64,000 bases of DNA from Azorinus chamasolen. Taxonomy: Eukaryota > Mollusca > Bivalvia > Cardiida > Solecurtidae. Made by a program: the position numbers and the translations under genes. This document shows, in pieces, positions 56,301 through 64,000 of the stretch. The notes below the pieces were generated by a model. The model saw only the letters and a list, made by a program, of their open reading frames with translations. It did no database searches and was not told the DNA's origin. Every line of letters starts with the position of its first letter. Position 1 is the first letter of the stretch. The stretch spans positions 80,449,153 through 80,513,152 of the forward strand of contig OY755241.1 of NCBI GenBank assembly GCA_963576725.1, written 5' to 3'.

Positions 56301-58343
56301 AAGTGTATCTTAACCCTTAACCCATTACTTAATAGGCTGGGTTTTTGTTTTTTAGATCAAACCACTTTGAATAAATCTACCAAAAAGGAGCATTAACTAG
56401 AGAAAAGGAAACTTTGAGAATATTGTAGTTTGAAACCATTGTGATAAGTAGAGCATTTGCTCCTATAGGAGCAAATGCTCTATTTATCAAAATGGTTTCA
56501 ACAGGTGACTTTTTCAGAGACGTCAAAAGGTGTCAATGTAAGGGAATAGGTTAACTCGATTCCTCAGGTAAACGCACTTTCACGCATTTGCAAACAGAGT
56601 AAATTCAGGCTGATCCAGTAGTGTCCGTCTGCTCAGGGTCTGTTCTGTATGCTTATGACGTAACAATAAATTGGTCTGTACAGTTTTTACTAACAAAAAA
56701 CATTCAGTGTAGATCTACATACGCAGTTATAAACAAAATTCAGCTATTATATATTCATTCTATCATTGTTTCTAACATGAATATTTAACAGGGAAAGGGT
56801 TAGCTTCCGTATCTGCTCCATGAATATTCATGTAAGAAAACTAATAACATCATGAATATTAATTAGTTGCAGTTTCATAATGGCATATCATCACAGAAAG
56901 TTTTGACCTAAGTAGAAACTAGAATCAGCTCTATGTTACACGTATTTCTCATCAAAACAGAGCAGACCCTGTTAAACGACATATCTGGACATATGCTATG
57001 TTAATAAACGCGTTAAAATACATATCTATGCATTAAACGGTTGGATTAATAACTTATAGCCAAAAGAAACCTAGCGTTATATATTTCGTAGTTTGTCTGG
57101 TATCAACTCATTTTCTCCAATATCAGTATCAACTCATTTTCTCCAATATCAGTGATGGTAAATTCGTCCATTTTGAGTTTTTAACATACCTATCTCATGT
57201 TAAGAGGTAATCGTAGACAAAACATATGCGGATATAAAAATAATTAGCATACATTGGTTAAACAAACAGAGCAGGTCTTGTATAGAGGACTCCTCGGCGT
57301 TATTCTAGATCTAGAACATTTTATTGTGCCAAGACGCAGAACCAGACTTGCTGATAGGTCCATCTCTGTTATGGGACCAAAGTGGTGGAATGCCCTACCA
57401 AAAGACTTAATGTACACTGTATCAGAAACTGTATTCAGAAAAAAACTTAAAACGCATCTCTTCAAACAACATTATACATAACCAATGTGAACTGTGTATA
57501 TAGTTTTAAGCTGTGAAAAGTAACTTTGACATTGTAAAGCGCAACAGAATGTGACTGCATAAGTGTTGCGCTATATAAATATCCGTGATTGATTGATTGA
57601 TTGATCTCAAGCTTTTTGAGATCAGCAGGACCAGGGTTATATTGCCAGTTGTATGTTTTTATTTTTCAAAGCCCGGCTGTTATACGGACGAACATTCAAA
57701 AGAAAGGCGGCATTAGTGAGGAAGTATATGCACAGGTAATTAAATACAGGATAATGGCACTGACGTCAGAATATTTTCATCCTTTACGTCATAAATATTC
57801 TGGTAACATATTAAGTCTTTCGCTGTTAGTGGCGAAACTATGATTACTTATGTAAACAGTTTGTCGTCCCATCGGGATCCATTACTGTTTGATGGTCATA
57901 ACTATGTTCTTTGAAAGAAAATGAAAAAAAATTAAAACATGAAAATGGTAGCTGACAGCAAATTTTACAGACGACATTAGATGGCAGCGAAGGGGTTAAT
58001 TATATGATTTTTAACAATGTGTACACATGAACTTTTGGCAATGGCAGAAGCTGTACAACCAGGTCGAAAGAACGAAACTTGCTGCAGATATTATTTGTGA
58101 TTTTGAACAAACAATATTTTAGCATACTAAGGTTTATGTATTACTGTTTTGACTAATCTTCTGTTGTTGTTTTTTCTTTTAATACAGTACCTGGAAGAGC
58201 AGAAAATGAAACATCCGCTAAGAAGAAATGGCGAGCCGGTGGATGTGGCCAAGGCTGTGGTGTGGCTGGCCTCAGATGAGTCCTCCTTCACCACTGGTCA
58301 GCTGGTCAGTGTAGATGGTGGCAGAAAGACATTTTCATACTGA
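41289..58343 (+). CDS. Classical short-chain dehydrogenase/reductase, copy B (9 exons)
   Basis: Exons: 41289-41325, 44422-44567, 45008-45100, 49219-49357, 51810-51850, 54865-54934, 55642-55678, 57672-57735, 58188-58343. Lengths are identical to copy A (783 nt, 260 residues), with the same phases and GT-AG sites, and no stop. All signature positions are kept: [11 protein letters not shown]68, NNAA, N119, S146, Y159, K163, NPA, VDGG. Differences from A: S6N, K26Q, S70N, K84M, T88K, V99A, T100K, C102Q, L109M, N110D, E111V, A151G, F153Y, M166L, V172I, H197Q, R198K, S200G, M202I, E228D... and R256K; counting gives about 20, and catalytic residues are untouched. In exon 4 copy B resembles pseudogene C, so copy A is the derived one there. 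Function as for copy A: NAD(P)(H)-dependent oxidoreductase of unknown substrate. Introns are longer than in A because of extra insertions. Confidence 0.92.
41531..41633 (-). mobile_element. 3' tail of a LINE or SINE, intron 1 of copy B only
   Basis: The complement ends in GCGCTATATAAATGTGG then (ATA)n. Flanked by TGTTTT at 41525-41530 and 41634-41639, while copy A reads straight through ACTGTTTTGAGGTC. A short, 5'-truncated retro-insertion. Confidence 0.78.
41640..42420 (+). repeat. Degenerate minisatellite, intron 1 of copy B
   Basis: Equivalent of 6800-7600: recurrent CTCTGACC(T/G)CAGCTATAG with units of about 120-135 bp. Confidence 0.7.
42421..43486. other. Intron 1 of copy B, no gene seen
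   Basis: Parallels 7601-9260 with the 7782-8390 part deleted. A C-rich run (GCCCCCACCCCCACCCCCTC at about 42898) is the only compositional oddity. Confidence 0.45.
43487..43737 (+). mobile_element. SINE-like element with 17-bp target duplication
   Basis: TAGATATGAAAAGAGTG occurs at 43487-43503 and 43721-43737. Between them, 217 bp start (AGTG)n then GTTGGGTTTAACGTCCGACC and hold a GCCGCGGGCACATGGC core. The right copy continues into GCTATATAAATATGG and (AATA/ATA)n, the tail of another retro-insertion, so this one is nested. The block is absent from copy A at 9254-9265. A reverse 5' fragment is at 26979-27040. Confidence 0.82.
43738..43780 (+). repeat. (ATA)n microsatellite tail
   Basis: GCTATATAAATATGGTATAA followed by about eight AAT/ATA units, the 3' end of the older retro-insertion that received the SINE. 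Confidence 0.8.
43977..44205. mobile_element. TTAA-flanked palindromic MITE, intron 1 of copy B
   Basis: TTAA at 43977-43980 and 44202-44205; equivalent of 9468-9685, same orientation. Confidence 0.78.
44422..44567 (+). CDS. SDR copy B exon 2
   Basis: Residues 13-61, K26Q relative to A (C also has Q). Donor GTATTG. Confidence 0.9.
45008..45100 (+). CDS. SDR copy B exon 3
   Basis: Residues 62-92; S70N, K84M, T88K relative to A. Confidence 0.9.
45465..45468. other. Empty TTAA target site in copy B
   Basis: GTATTAAAGCTATTCAG, the unoccupied counterpart of the MITE at 10989-11209 in copy A. Confidence 0.85.
45469..47180. other. Intron 3 of copy B, first part, no gene seen
   Basis: Parallels 11210-12970 of copy A closely. 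Carries ATGACATCATGAATATCAA repeats (45776-45815) and AT-rich filler. Confidence 0.45.
47181..48807. other. 1.8-kb block in intron 3 of copy B, absent from A
   Basis: The part 47480-47880 matches 29260-29660 of copy C (GAATATGTATGTATGGTGGC, CATATTCCTACCACGACT), so it was probably lost from A. The part 48100-48620 holds a frame at 48106-48360 ([20 protein letters not shown]) that I do not recognise; its overlapping frames and in-frame stops suggest a mobile-element remnant. Confidence 0.45.
48808..48957. mobile_element. Short TIR element, intron 3 of copy B
   Basis: Inverted arms TTCATGATTATTGGATTTAT and ATAAATCCAATAATCAAGAA with an inner hairpin AACTCGCTAAAGCTCGTTTT. TAAGATC appears at both edges (AATAAGATCTT, TGTAAGATCC), a possible target duplication. 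Confidence 0.65.
49219..49357 (+). CDS. SDR copy B exon 4
   Basis: Residues 93-138 plus one base. [17 protein letters not shown] here matches pseudogene C rather than copy A. A local duplication of TATGTGTGTTTTAC before the acceptor (49174 and 49201) leaves two CAGGTT acceptor-like sites; the second is used in register with A. Confidence 0.9.
49410..49618. repeat. Pair of imperfect palindromes, intron 4 of copy B
   Basis: Equivalents of 13430-13640, at about 49410-49483 and 49530-49618. Confidence 0.65.
49955..50207. mobile_element. pogo/Tc1-type MITE, intron 4 of copy B
   Basis: CAGTAAAACCTCTTCAAAAC to its inverted partner GAGAGGTTTTACTG, flanked by TA on both sides (49953-49954, 50208-50209). 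Equivalent of 13979-14231. Confidence 0.78.
50290..51335. other. Insertion in intron 4 of copy B, absent from A
   Basis: Between CTTCTACGGGT (as at 14308) and the 43-bp array, copy B has about 1.2 kb of extra sequence. It contains a diverged direct repeat of TTCTTTACTTATGT...ACGCTCGGTAA...TTTCCGCGCA(C/T)(G/A)CGGAAACGCAC (50288-50410 and 50497-50625), and an unrecognised frame at 50830-51066. Confidence 0.6.
51336..51505. mobile_element. 170-bp near-perfect palindrome, intron 4 of copy B
   Basis: TAAGAAATAGTACAGCCCAC pairs with its complement at 51486-51505, and inner arms TGCATTATAGTGACCTACCA continue almost to the centre (GAAGCCGAAGGCTTC). Very likely the right end of the insertion at 50290; only B has it. 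Confidence 0.82.
51512..51640 (+). repeat. 43-bp minisatellite, three units, copy B
   Basis: GCATTAGCGAAAACCTAAAG at 51512, 51554 and 51598. Confidence 0.88.
51810..51850 (+). CDS. SDR copy B exon 5
   Basis: Residues 139-152, A151G relative to A; catalytic S146. Confidence 0.9.
51888..52060 (-). mobile_element. 3'-end fragment of a Penelope-type element (reverse), intron 5 of copy B
   Basis: Equivalent of 14826-15010 in copy A. Confidence 0.55.
52300..54330 (+). pseudogene. Penelope-type element remnant, intron 5 of copy B
   Basis: A longer version of the remnant in copy A. At about 52830-53170 it encodes a broken reverse transcriptase: [13 protein letters not shown], a stop where PMGTNC should be, [17 protein letters not shown] after a frameshift, then NFPHLE-type sequence. 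At 53238-53465 a piece of another element's 3' end interrupts it, after which [20 protein letters not shown] resumes (53466-53680). The 3' part (53690-54130) has GAAGACGACCTCTTAAATCC and GACCGTTCCAAGGCGGTA. Class assignment is inferred. Confidence 0.7.
54395..54830 (+). repeat. 282-bp family, about 1.5 tandem units before exon 6 of copy B
   Basis: CCGCTTAAGCCG(G/A)TGCTAGG at 54401 and 54683, exactly 282 bp apart. It ends CTCCCTTCAGAATTTA just before the exon 6 acceptor; copy A lacks it. Confidence 0.9.
54865..54934 (+). CDS. SDR copy B exon 6
   Basis: Residues 153-175 with YAISK; F153Y, M166L, V172I. The acceptor lies only about 35 bp after a 282-bp family repeat. Confidence 0.9.
55197..55396 (-). 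repeat. 282-bp family, 200-bp partial unit, intron 6 of copy B
   Basis: Starts TATTCTGAAAATGGGGGATC and ends GATCCCGAAGTACCAGAAAA. It interrupts the palindrome that is continuous in copy A (16443-16570). Confidence 0.82.
55642..55678 (+). CDS. SDR copy B exon 7
   Basis: Identical in sequence to exon 7 of copy A. Confidence 0.9.
55679..56316. other. Intron 7 of copy B, first part, no gene seen
   Basis: Parallels 16765-17400; holds TCAATATTCATATAAGAAAT and ATGACATCATGGATATTAAT phrases. Confidence 0.45.
56317..56554. mobile_element. TTAA-flanked palindromic MITE, intron 7 of copy B only
   Basis: TTAA at 56317-56320 and 56551-56554, ends CCCATTACTTAATAGG and AAGGGAATAGG, centre GCTCCTATAGGAGC. 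Copy A has no counterpart near 17400, although flanks have also shifted. Confidence 0.72.
57308..57605 (+). mobile_element. 5'-truncated LINE 3' end, intron 7 of copy B only
   Basis: Encodes a C-terminal end, [18 protein letters not shown]...[15 protein letters not shown], stop at 57479-57481, which is the usual tail of CR1/L2-type ORF2 (inference). A short 3'UTR follows, with GCGCTATATAAATATCCG, then (GATT)n at 57588-57605. Copy A lacks it at about 18355. Confidence 0.8.
57672..57735 (+). CDS. SDR copy B exon 8
   Basis: [20 protein letters not shown] plus Q209; four replacements in residues 197-202 relative to A. Confidence 0.88.
58188..58343 (+). CDS. SDR copy B exon 9 (stop TGA)
   Basis: Residues 210-260; E228D and R256K relative to A. 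A possible AATAAA is at 58711-58716, in the same relative place as in A. Confidence 0.92.
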   Translation, partial: YLEEQKMKHPLRRNGEPVDVAKAVVWLASDESSFTTGQLVSVDGGRKTFSY

Positions 58344-59465
58344 CATTTAGCTAAGGCTAATCTGTTATCCACACTTAGCTTGACCAATATTTATGACAGA
58401 GTCCATCCATTATAAATATATTCGTATCAATAATTGAGAGATATATTTGAGTTTTACATTAAGAGGCGGCCTTTAGTGCATTTGCAAACAGAGTATACCT
58501 AGACCAGACGGCTCCTGTTCGAGCGAACAGATCAGGATCTGCTCTCGTTGTTTTTGAAATAATATTAGCTGATGTTACACTATTTCTTACATGAATATTC
58601 ATCGGGTAAATGGTTAAGACTACGTAAGCAAATTAAACATGGTGAAGAATAGATGTTCTGTCTAACCTGGTTTTATACTGTATGAAAAGATGCAAAAACG
58701 ATGGGGAAATAATAAAGTAAAGTGTGAAACCATTAATATTTATCTTGTTATGGGTGAATTCATTTCTTTTCAAGAACATGGTGTATAAAACTCGATCCAA
58801 ACTGTTTTCAAGTTGTTACATTTTGTTTTAAATGTGGTATGACTATGTAAACTAGCAATGCATCCCTGATCAGCTACGCCAAATAGTTTTAGATGACATG
58901 TACTAAGCTTCTAGTATACATTCAAAATCGATTGTATTCTTTATTTCTAATGCAGAAGCATCATCAATCTTTCAGAGCTGTACATAGGGAAACTTACTGC
59001 ATTGTTTTCAGTAAACAAAGAGCTACCACCTGTATTTTTAAAAAAGTGTAATTATAATAGCTATAGAGATTTACTTGTTTTATAGAACCTTAGTCACCCA
59101 TCCCTTCAAAGAGGTAAGCGGGCGTTTATTTAGAATGATGGCGTATATTATTGAGAATACGACACACAAACACTCTTCTTATGCACAGTATTCCATTTTC
59201 GATTATCAGATATTTTAAATAAAAACAACACTGCTGTATTACTGATAACATGTTTTCTTTAATGAGTCACGAAATACAGTTACACAAAGCCATATTAATG
59301 TAAAACTACCAACTATAACAACACAAACATAGCGCTAATGTTGTCAAAAAACAAGTATGAAATATACAGGAAACACCACTTGTAAACGACACAGCCGCCC
59401 AAACAACATCAATTTCTTTTGAGTCGAAACTGACTCAAAGAAAGTCCTTCATTCAGCTTTTGGAG
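58344..59465. other. Downstream of SDR copy B, no gene seen
   Basis: Parallels 19481-20565 with few differences, including the hairpin-prone CAGACGGCTCCTGTTCGAGCG near 58505. Confidence 0.5.
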
Positions 59466-59469
59466 AAAA

Positions 59470-60290
59470 ATGACACTGAATACTGCTTAAGCCGGTGCTA
59501 GGGGGTGTGAGTAGTGTCGCATTTTTAATTACTACTCATGAACAGTCTCAATAAAACAGAGTTTACAGTTTTCCCTTTCCCGTTGCTACCTTTGCTTCGA
59601 AGAATCTGCCGCATAGAATTTCTGATGAAAAAACGATCTATGTCTCAATTTTATTTCTACTTTACCCTATACTTAATACATAATGATGTAAGAAAAACTG
59701 AATATATCTGAGTATTACTTGGATGAATTTTTAATGGAATTGTTAAAAAATTGCTCAGCGATAGTATTATACAACCGAAGGACGAGCCATTGTTAAAACA
59801 AGCTTGCTACTTTTGCTTTCGAAGGATCACCCACTTTCAGAATATATGTAATTCACAACAGCAGATGTTAAGTGCTTTGTGGCGGCCGTTAAAAGTCTAC
59901 CTGGGTCCATGCTTATAAAACTTTTAGTTGAGTCTGAGATCGTTCTCAAGTTTTTGATTGGTCAGATTTGAGCCTTTGGCTCAAATCTGACCAATCAAAA
60001 GCTTGAGAACTCAAATCTGACCAATCAAAAGCTTGAGAACGAAACTCAGACTCAACTAAAAGCTTTATAAGCATGGACCCTGTACTGCATTCTGGTTCTT
60101 CGGGATCATTAGTTTTTTTGGTATGAGTTTTGAAAATTGAATATTGCCTAAGCCGGTGCTAGAGCCTGAGTAGTTTTGCACTTTTTATTACTACTCATGT
60201 TCATGAACAGACTCAATAAAACCGAGTCAGCAATTTTCTCTTTTGGCATTGCTACTTTTGCTTTCGATGATCCATCCACTTTAAGAATTA
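59470..60290. repeat. 282-bp family partial units, interrupted by a palindrome
   Basis: Equivalent of 20566-21200. Between GTCTACC and TACTGCATTC, contiguous in A as GTCTACCCGTACTGC, copy B carries the long palindrome 59903-60080. Confidence 0.75.
59903..60080. mobile_element. Long palindromic MITE, best-kept GGGTCCATGC copy
   Basis: GGGTCCATGCTTATAAA pairs with TTTATAAGCATGGACCC at the far end, and inner arms (GAACTCAAATCTGACC type) pair throughout, 178 bp in all. It sits in a site that is unoccupied in block A, so it moved after the A/B duplication. Confidence 0.88.
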
Positions 60291-61379
60291 AGGTACTAGA
60301 ATGCGCATTCTGAAATCGTGCAGGTTTCATTCTGCCAGTCATTGCCCTCTTTGCTTGCATAAGTAAACAAGGCATAGGCCTTGTGTTGATTAGACTTAAT
60401 TGATGCCTGTTGGAGTGTAGTCATAATTGTATGACATAAAGAAAGAAGGGGCAGCAACTTTAACAAAATAGGTATCAAAATAATCTATCCCTCATGGACA
60501 ACTTCACATCAATATGAAATATCGATAAAAGTATGAAGGAAATCAATCAAAAATAAAATGAAAACAGTTATAGTTAAAATCCTTTATCTATTTTGAGAGA
60601 TATCATTTAAATAAATTATTAGTTAAATATATATTTAGCTCTTACGGTCTACATATGCAATTTGTCGGAATGAATTATACAATTTTGAAGAAGGGTCAGA
60701 AGAATAGAACTCCTGTGCAATTTGGTTGAAATCCATTCTGTCTGATCTTTGTCTACTCTGTATGCGTATCTATGGAGTAAAGGGTTAAATGGGTGATGTT
60801 TATAACAAACCCTAAAGGGGTAGATTTATTATGTTTATTTAATCTCGCATAACAACATCAACCAGCATGTAAATAAAGATACAGCATTCTACAGACAAAA
60901 TCGTACATGATAGGGATGGAACTAATCACTGTATTAGTGTCATTTAGTTGAAGCATATTTTATTTCCATTCTTATACATATATTGAAATGGGGTTGGGTC
61001 ACAAATTCTGACAACGTTAGTTTCGACCCTCCCCCTACAAACTTGTGTACAATCAACATACAATGGCGATTTTTATATGACAAACAGCTAGTAAGTATAT
61101 AACAAAAACAATGTGAAAAATAAACCGAGGAATAATGTGTAGGAGAAAGACAGACAAAGGGATAAAGAGGATAATATGAGAGTGTAAGAGAAATTGTATG
61201 TCAGAGGGAAAGACAGAGTATAACAAACTATCATTGAATCAAGCAAATGATCTGACGACTAAAGCATTTGATGTTGAATATACAAATAAAGATTGACACA
61301 TTACGGGTAAAGACTCAAATTAAAATATCCCCGTTTGTTCAATGTAAGAATGCACGACAGAAAAGAGTTTTTATTGTCA
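60291..61379. other. Intergenic repeat-rich stretch, no gene seen
   Basis: Parallels 21201-22740, but without the inserted Penelope-type and 282-bp pieces at 21985-22400. Confidence 0.5.
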
Positions 61380-62760
61380 TCGTCACTCTATTCTAAGTTA
61401 CCGAACAACAATATATCCGTGTTTAGAGTGTGGTATTTTCCCTTGGCATTAGAAAGGGTTACTCTCTGTTCTTGGAAGTTTCTACATCTAAAGAAATAGT
61501 AATATACATCTTCAATTTCATTTGAGCAAGTACACATTAGGTTTGGGTTAAGGTGATTGTTTAATAAATCACTGTTCAAATTGCTACAGTGGTTTCTTAT
61601 TCTAGCGTGCATAACAGATAAACGTCTATCCCCAAAACAATAAAAGGATGGAACAAAACAGTTATAGGAGGGCTATAGGAGGTATCGCGTAAGTCTTTCT
61701 TAAAAAATCTCAAAGTATTTGAATTTCTGATATCACTGTTAACAGTGTTCCATAATACACGAATGTTTTGAAATAGTTGTTCTAGTAACTGGAACCTCTG
61801 CGTTTGCTCGATTTCGCAAAGCATAGTGGGTTATCTCCACTACATAGGGCGGTAACAATTCGCTTTTATATGATGGAACCATATTATGATGAGTTTGGTA
61901 CATGCAGGATTCTTTTTGCATTTTACGTCTTTTTGAAAGAGAATCCGATCCACATTCACGATAAGGAATGTCAAGGGATACAGATCTGATAAGTCCAATT
62001 ACAATACGGGCGGTTTCATTTTGCAATATTTCCAAAGAATCTGAGCAATGTATAGAACAGCCATCTCAAACTATTGAAGCATACTCTAGTATTGGCCGAA
62101 CATAAGATATGTCTATTTGATTCAATGAATGTCTATTCAAAGTAAATTTAAGTTTCTTGATTATTCCAATTCTTTTTTATGCTGATTGTAATATATTGTC
62201 AATATGGTTATTCCACTGACCATTTGAACTCAAAGTTACTCCAAAGTACTTATGTGATTCAACAAATTTAATTTTAGAATCCTCCAAATAAGATTATTAC
62301 AAATAAAATTATTTTTACAAAGCTAAAACACCATTGCTTCAGTTTTATGGGATAAAAACTGACAAGCCACGTCTTTTCCCAAGCTGAAATTAATCTTAGA
62401 TCGTGGTTTAACATACCCTCAATATCATTTAAATTAGAGGCAGAAATGTACAACGAACTATCAGCTGCAAATAATCCGGTTAAATTCAGTAGAGAGATAT
62501 ATCATTAAAATAATATTATCAAAAATAAAAGAGGCCCTAACACAGATCACCGAGGAACACCGGCTGATACAGTTTGTATATCAGAATTTGAAGATCGAAG
62601 AACAACTTTTTGAGATATATTGTTCAGATAATTAGAAATCCATTCCAAATGTTGTCCGTTTATGCCATTTGCATGTAATTTAAGATGAGGTCTTTATGCC
62701 ACACTCGATCAAAAGCCTTAGAAATATCACAAAACACCATACAGTACTTGATAGGGATGA
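61380..62760 (-). pseudogene. Degraded non-LTR retrotransposon ORF2, second copy
   Basis: Minus-strand pieces match the LINE at 22740-24900: C-terminal RIRNHCSNLNSDLLNNHL (61388-61612), NETARIVIGLIRSVSL (61739-62035), and LFAADSSLY near 62450. It carries the same D-to-A change in the catalytic box. It breaks off near 62750, where the 24000-24900 part of the first copy is missing. Confidence 0.85.
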
Positions 62761-62990
62761 AACCAATCCATGTATTATGATACACTGGCTCCTATTATGG
62801 GTGGTCACTATAGTTGTGGTTAGATTTACTAATTATTGGTCTGTCGAAATCTAATATATCTCACCAAAGTCCGATGGAGTTCTTATACGTACCAACAAGA
62901 TAGAGTTTAGTGGAAACTATAGAAAACAGTGTAGACATATTGTAAAATCTGTCAACTGCCACCATTAAATTATGTCTACTTTTAGGTATT

Positions 62991-63239
62991 TTACCCTTCG
63001 CTTGCTATTCGCGTCAATATACCTACCGGTAAATAGTGAAGACCAAGATGAGATAGCTCCTGCAGGAGCTGTCTCATTAGGGTCTGCACTATTTACAAAT
63101 TGATTGTGCAACCAGCTCACTCCACAGCAGTGATTGCACAGCGCAATAGTTGTACACAGTGAAGATATATGTACATATACAACAGGGCATGGGCAAAGAA
63201 GGAGAAATGTATTTTAAAATTCATCAAGCGAAGGGTTAA
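62991..63239. mobile_element. TTAA-type palindromic MITE, GAGACAGCTCC family
   Basis: Starts TTACCCTTCGCTTGCTATTC (left site decayed) and ends AAGCGAAGGGTTAA (63236-63239); centre GATAGCTCCTGCAGGAGCTG. The block A site near 25236 reads GTATTCAATACAGG without it. Confidence 0.78.
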
Positions 63240-63505
63240 GACAGGTGTTAGCTTAATGCAGGACTAATGTTATGCAGAAATCTCCTCTGGAACATTCTGC
63301 ATTACTTTCGTCCTACATTAAGCAACCATCTCTCCTTATCGACCTCCATATTATGTCATTATATGGTCGCTATGGACATTTCTACTGTTTATAGCTCGTA
63401 TCGACCTCCATACTATTTCATTATATGGTCGCTAAAACATTTCTGCTGTTTATAGCTCTAATCGACCTCCATATTATTACATTATATGATCGCTGTGGAT
63501 AGGTT
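63240..63505. other. Hairpin and short tandem phrases before the Penelope-type fragment
   Basis: Hairpin GCTTAATGCAGGACTAATG ... GTCCTACATTAAGC, then three diverged copies of TCGACCTCCATA...CATTATATGGTCGCTA (about 63340-63500). Confidence 0.6.
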
Positions 63506-64000
63506 CTACTGTATATTGATTACACCAACTGAACTTGCTCAGAAGTTTGTGAATCACTAACCTTTCGTCTGGATAACCTATTTGTACGTTATGGGAATGC
63601 TGTATATCGTCAAGTGATTGGTATTCCTATGGGTACGATTTGTACACCACTGGTCGCAGATTTGTTTTTGTACTGCTATGAGAGAGATTTCATGTTATGT
63701 TTAAATCAACAGTCACAAGAAGATATTATAAAAGCATTCAATGAAACTTCTCGATATTTGGATGATATTTTTAACTTAGATAACCCTTTCTTTGATGCTC
63801 TGATTCCTACAATTTATCCTAAAGAACTCAAATTGAATAAAGCTAACCCGTCCGACAATTATGCAGCGTTTCTTGACCTAGACCTTAAAATTAATAATGG
63901 TATGATTTCTTCTAAAATATATGACAAAAGAGATGATTTTGATTTAATATTGTAAATTTCCCTCATCTTGACGGAGATGTTCCACGTGCTCCATCTTACG
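63506..64000 (+). pseudogene. Penelope-type reverse transcriptase fragment, copy 3 (cut by window end)
   Basis: FVRYGNAVYRQVIGIPMG, then [19 protein letters not shown], to DDFDLIL and TAA at 63953-63955, after which the protein continues one frame over as NFPHLDGDV. The same missing base occurs in copy 1. It continues past the window. Confidence 0.75.

Noticed and set aside
41289..58343. Copy B as a processed retrocopy
   Set aside because: All eight introns are present at the same positions and phases as in A.

Overview
This is AT-rich eukaryotic genomic DNA, most probably from a marine invertebrate and, by its repeats, a bivalve mollusc (inference). Evidence: a gene of nine short exons with GT-AG introns of up to several kb, no operon structure, and dense mobile-element debris (non-LTR retrotransposons, Penelope-type reverse transcriptase fragments, a SINE, mariner/pogo-like elements, TTAA-flanked MITEs, a 282-bp satellite-like repeat and minisatellites).

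The only host gene family I can support is a classical short-chain dehydrogenase/reductase (SDR), present three times in one orientation. Copy A (exons 6563-19480) and copy B (exons 41289-58343) each join from nine exons into an open 260-residue protein; they differ at 20 positions (about 92% identical). Copy C (28272-34259) is an older, 5'-truncated pseudogene without exons 1, 6 and 7 and with frameshifting deletions in exons 3 and 4. A and B sit in a large segmental duplication whose flanks, introns, downstream LINE and downstream Penelope-type fragment all correspond (about 1-26100 versus about 37824-64000, continuing past the window end).

Layout: 1-333 TACGG-rich foldback element; 334-4297 a 1.98-kb direct tandem duplication; 4298-6562 repeats and upstream region of copy A; 6563-19480 SDR copy A; 19481-22740 repeats; 22740-24900 degraded LINE on the minus strand; 25120-28160 Penelope-type fragments in both orientations; 28215-37215 block with SDR pseudogene C; 37219-38110 foldback element; 38120-41288 repeats, including a three-unit 282-bp array; 41289-58343 SDR copy B; 58344-64000 repeats, LINE copy and Penelope-type fragment.

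Because the same block occurs two or three times, many insertions can be read against an empty paralogous site. Two such comparisons show that short palindrome-bearing MITEs beginning CCCTT inserted at TTAA, which is the piggyBac signature. Another shows a pogo/Tc1-like MITE at a TA dinucleotide. Amino-acid differences between the two intact SDRs concentrate in two short segments expected to lie near the substrate pocket.
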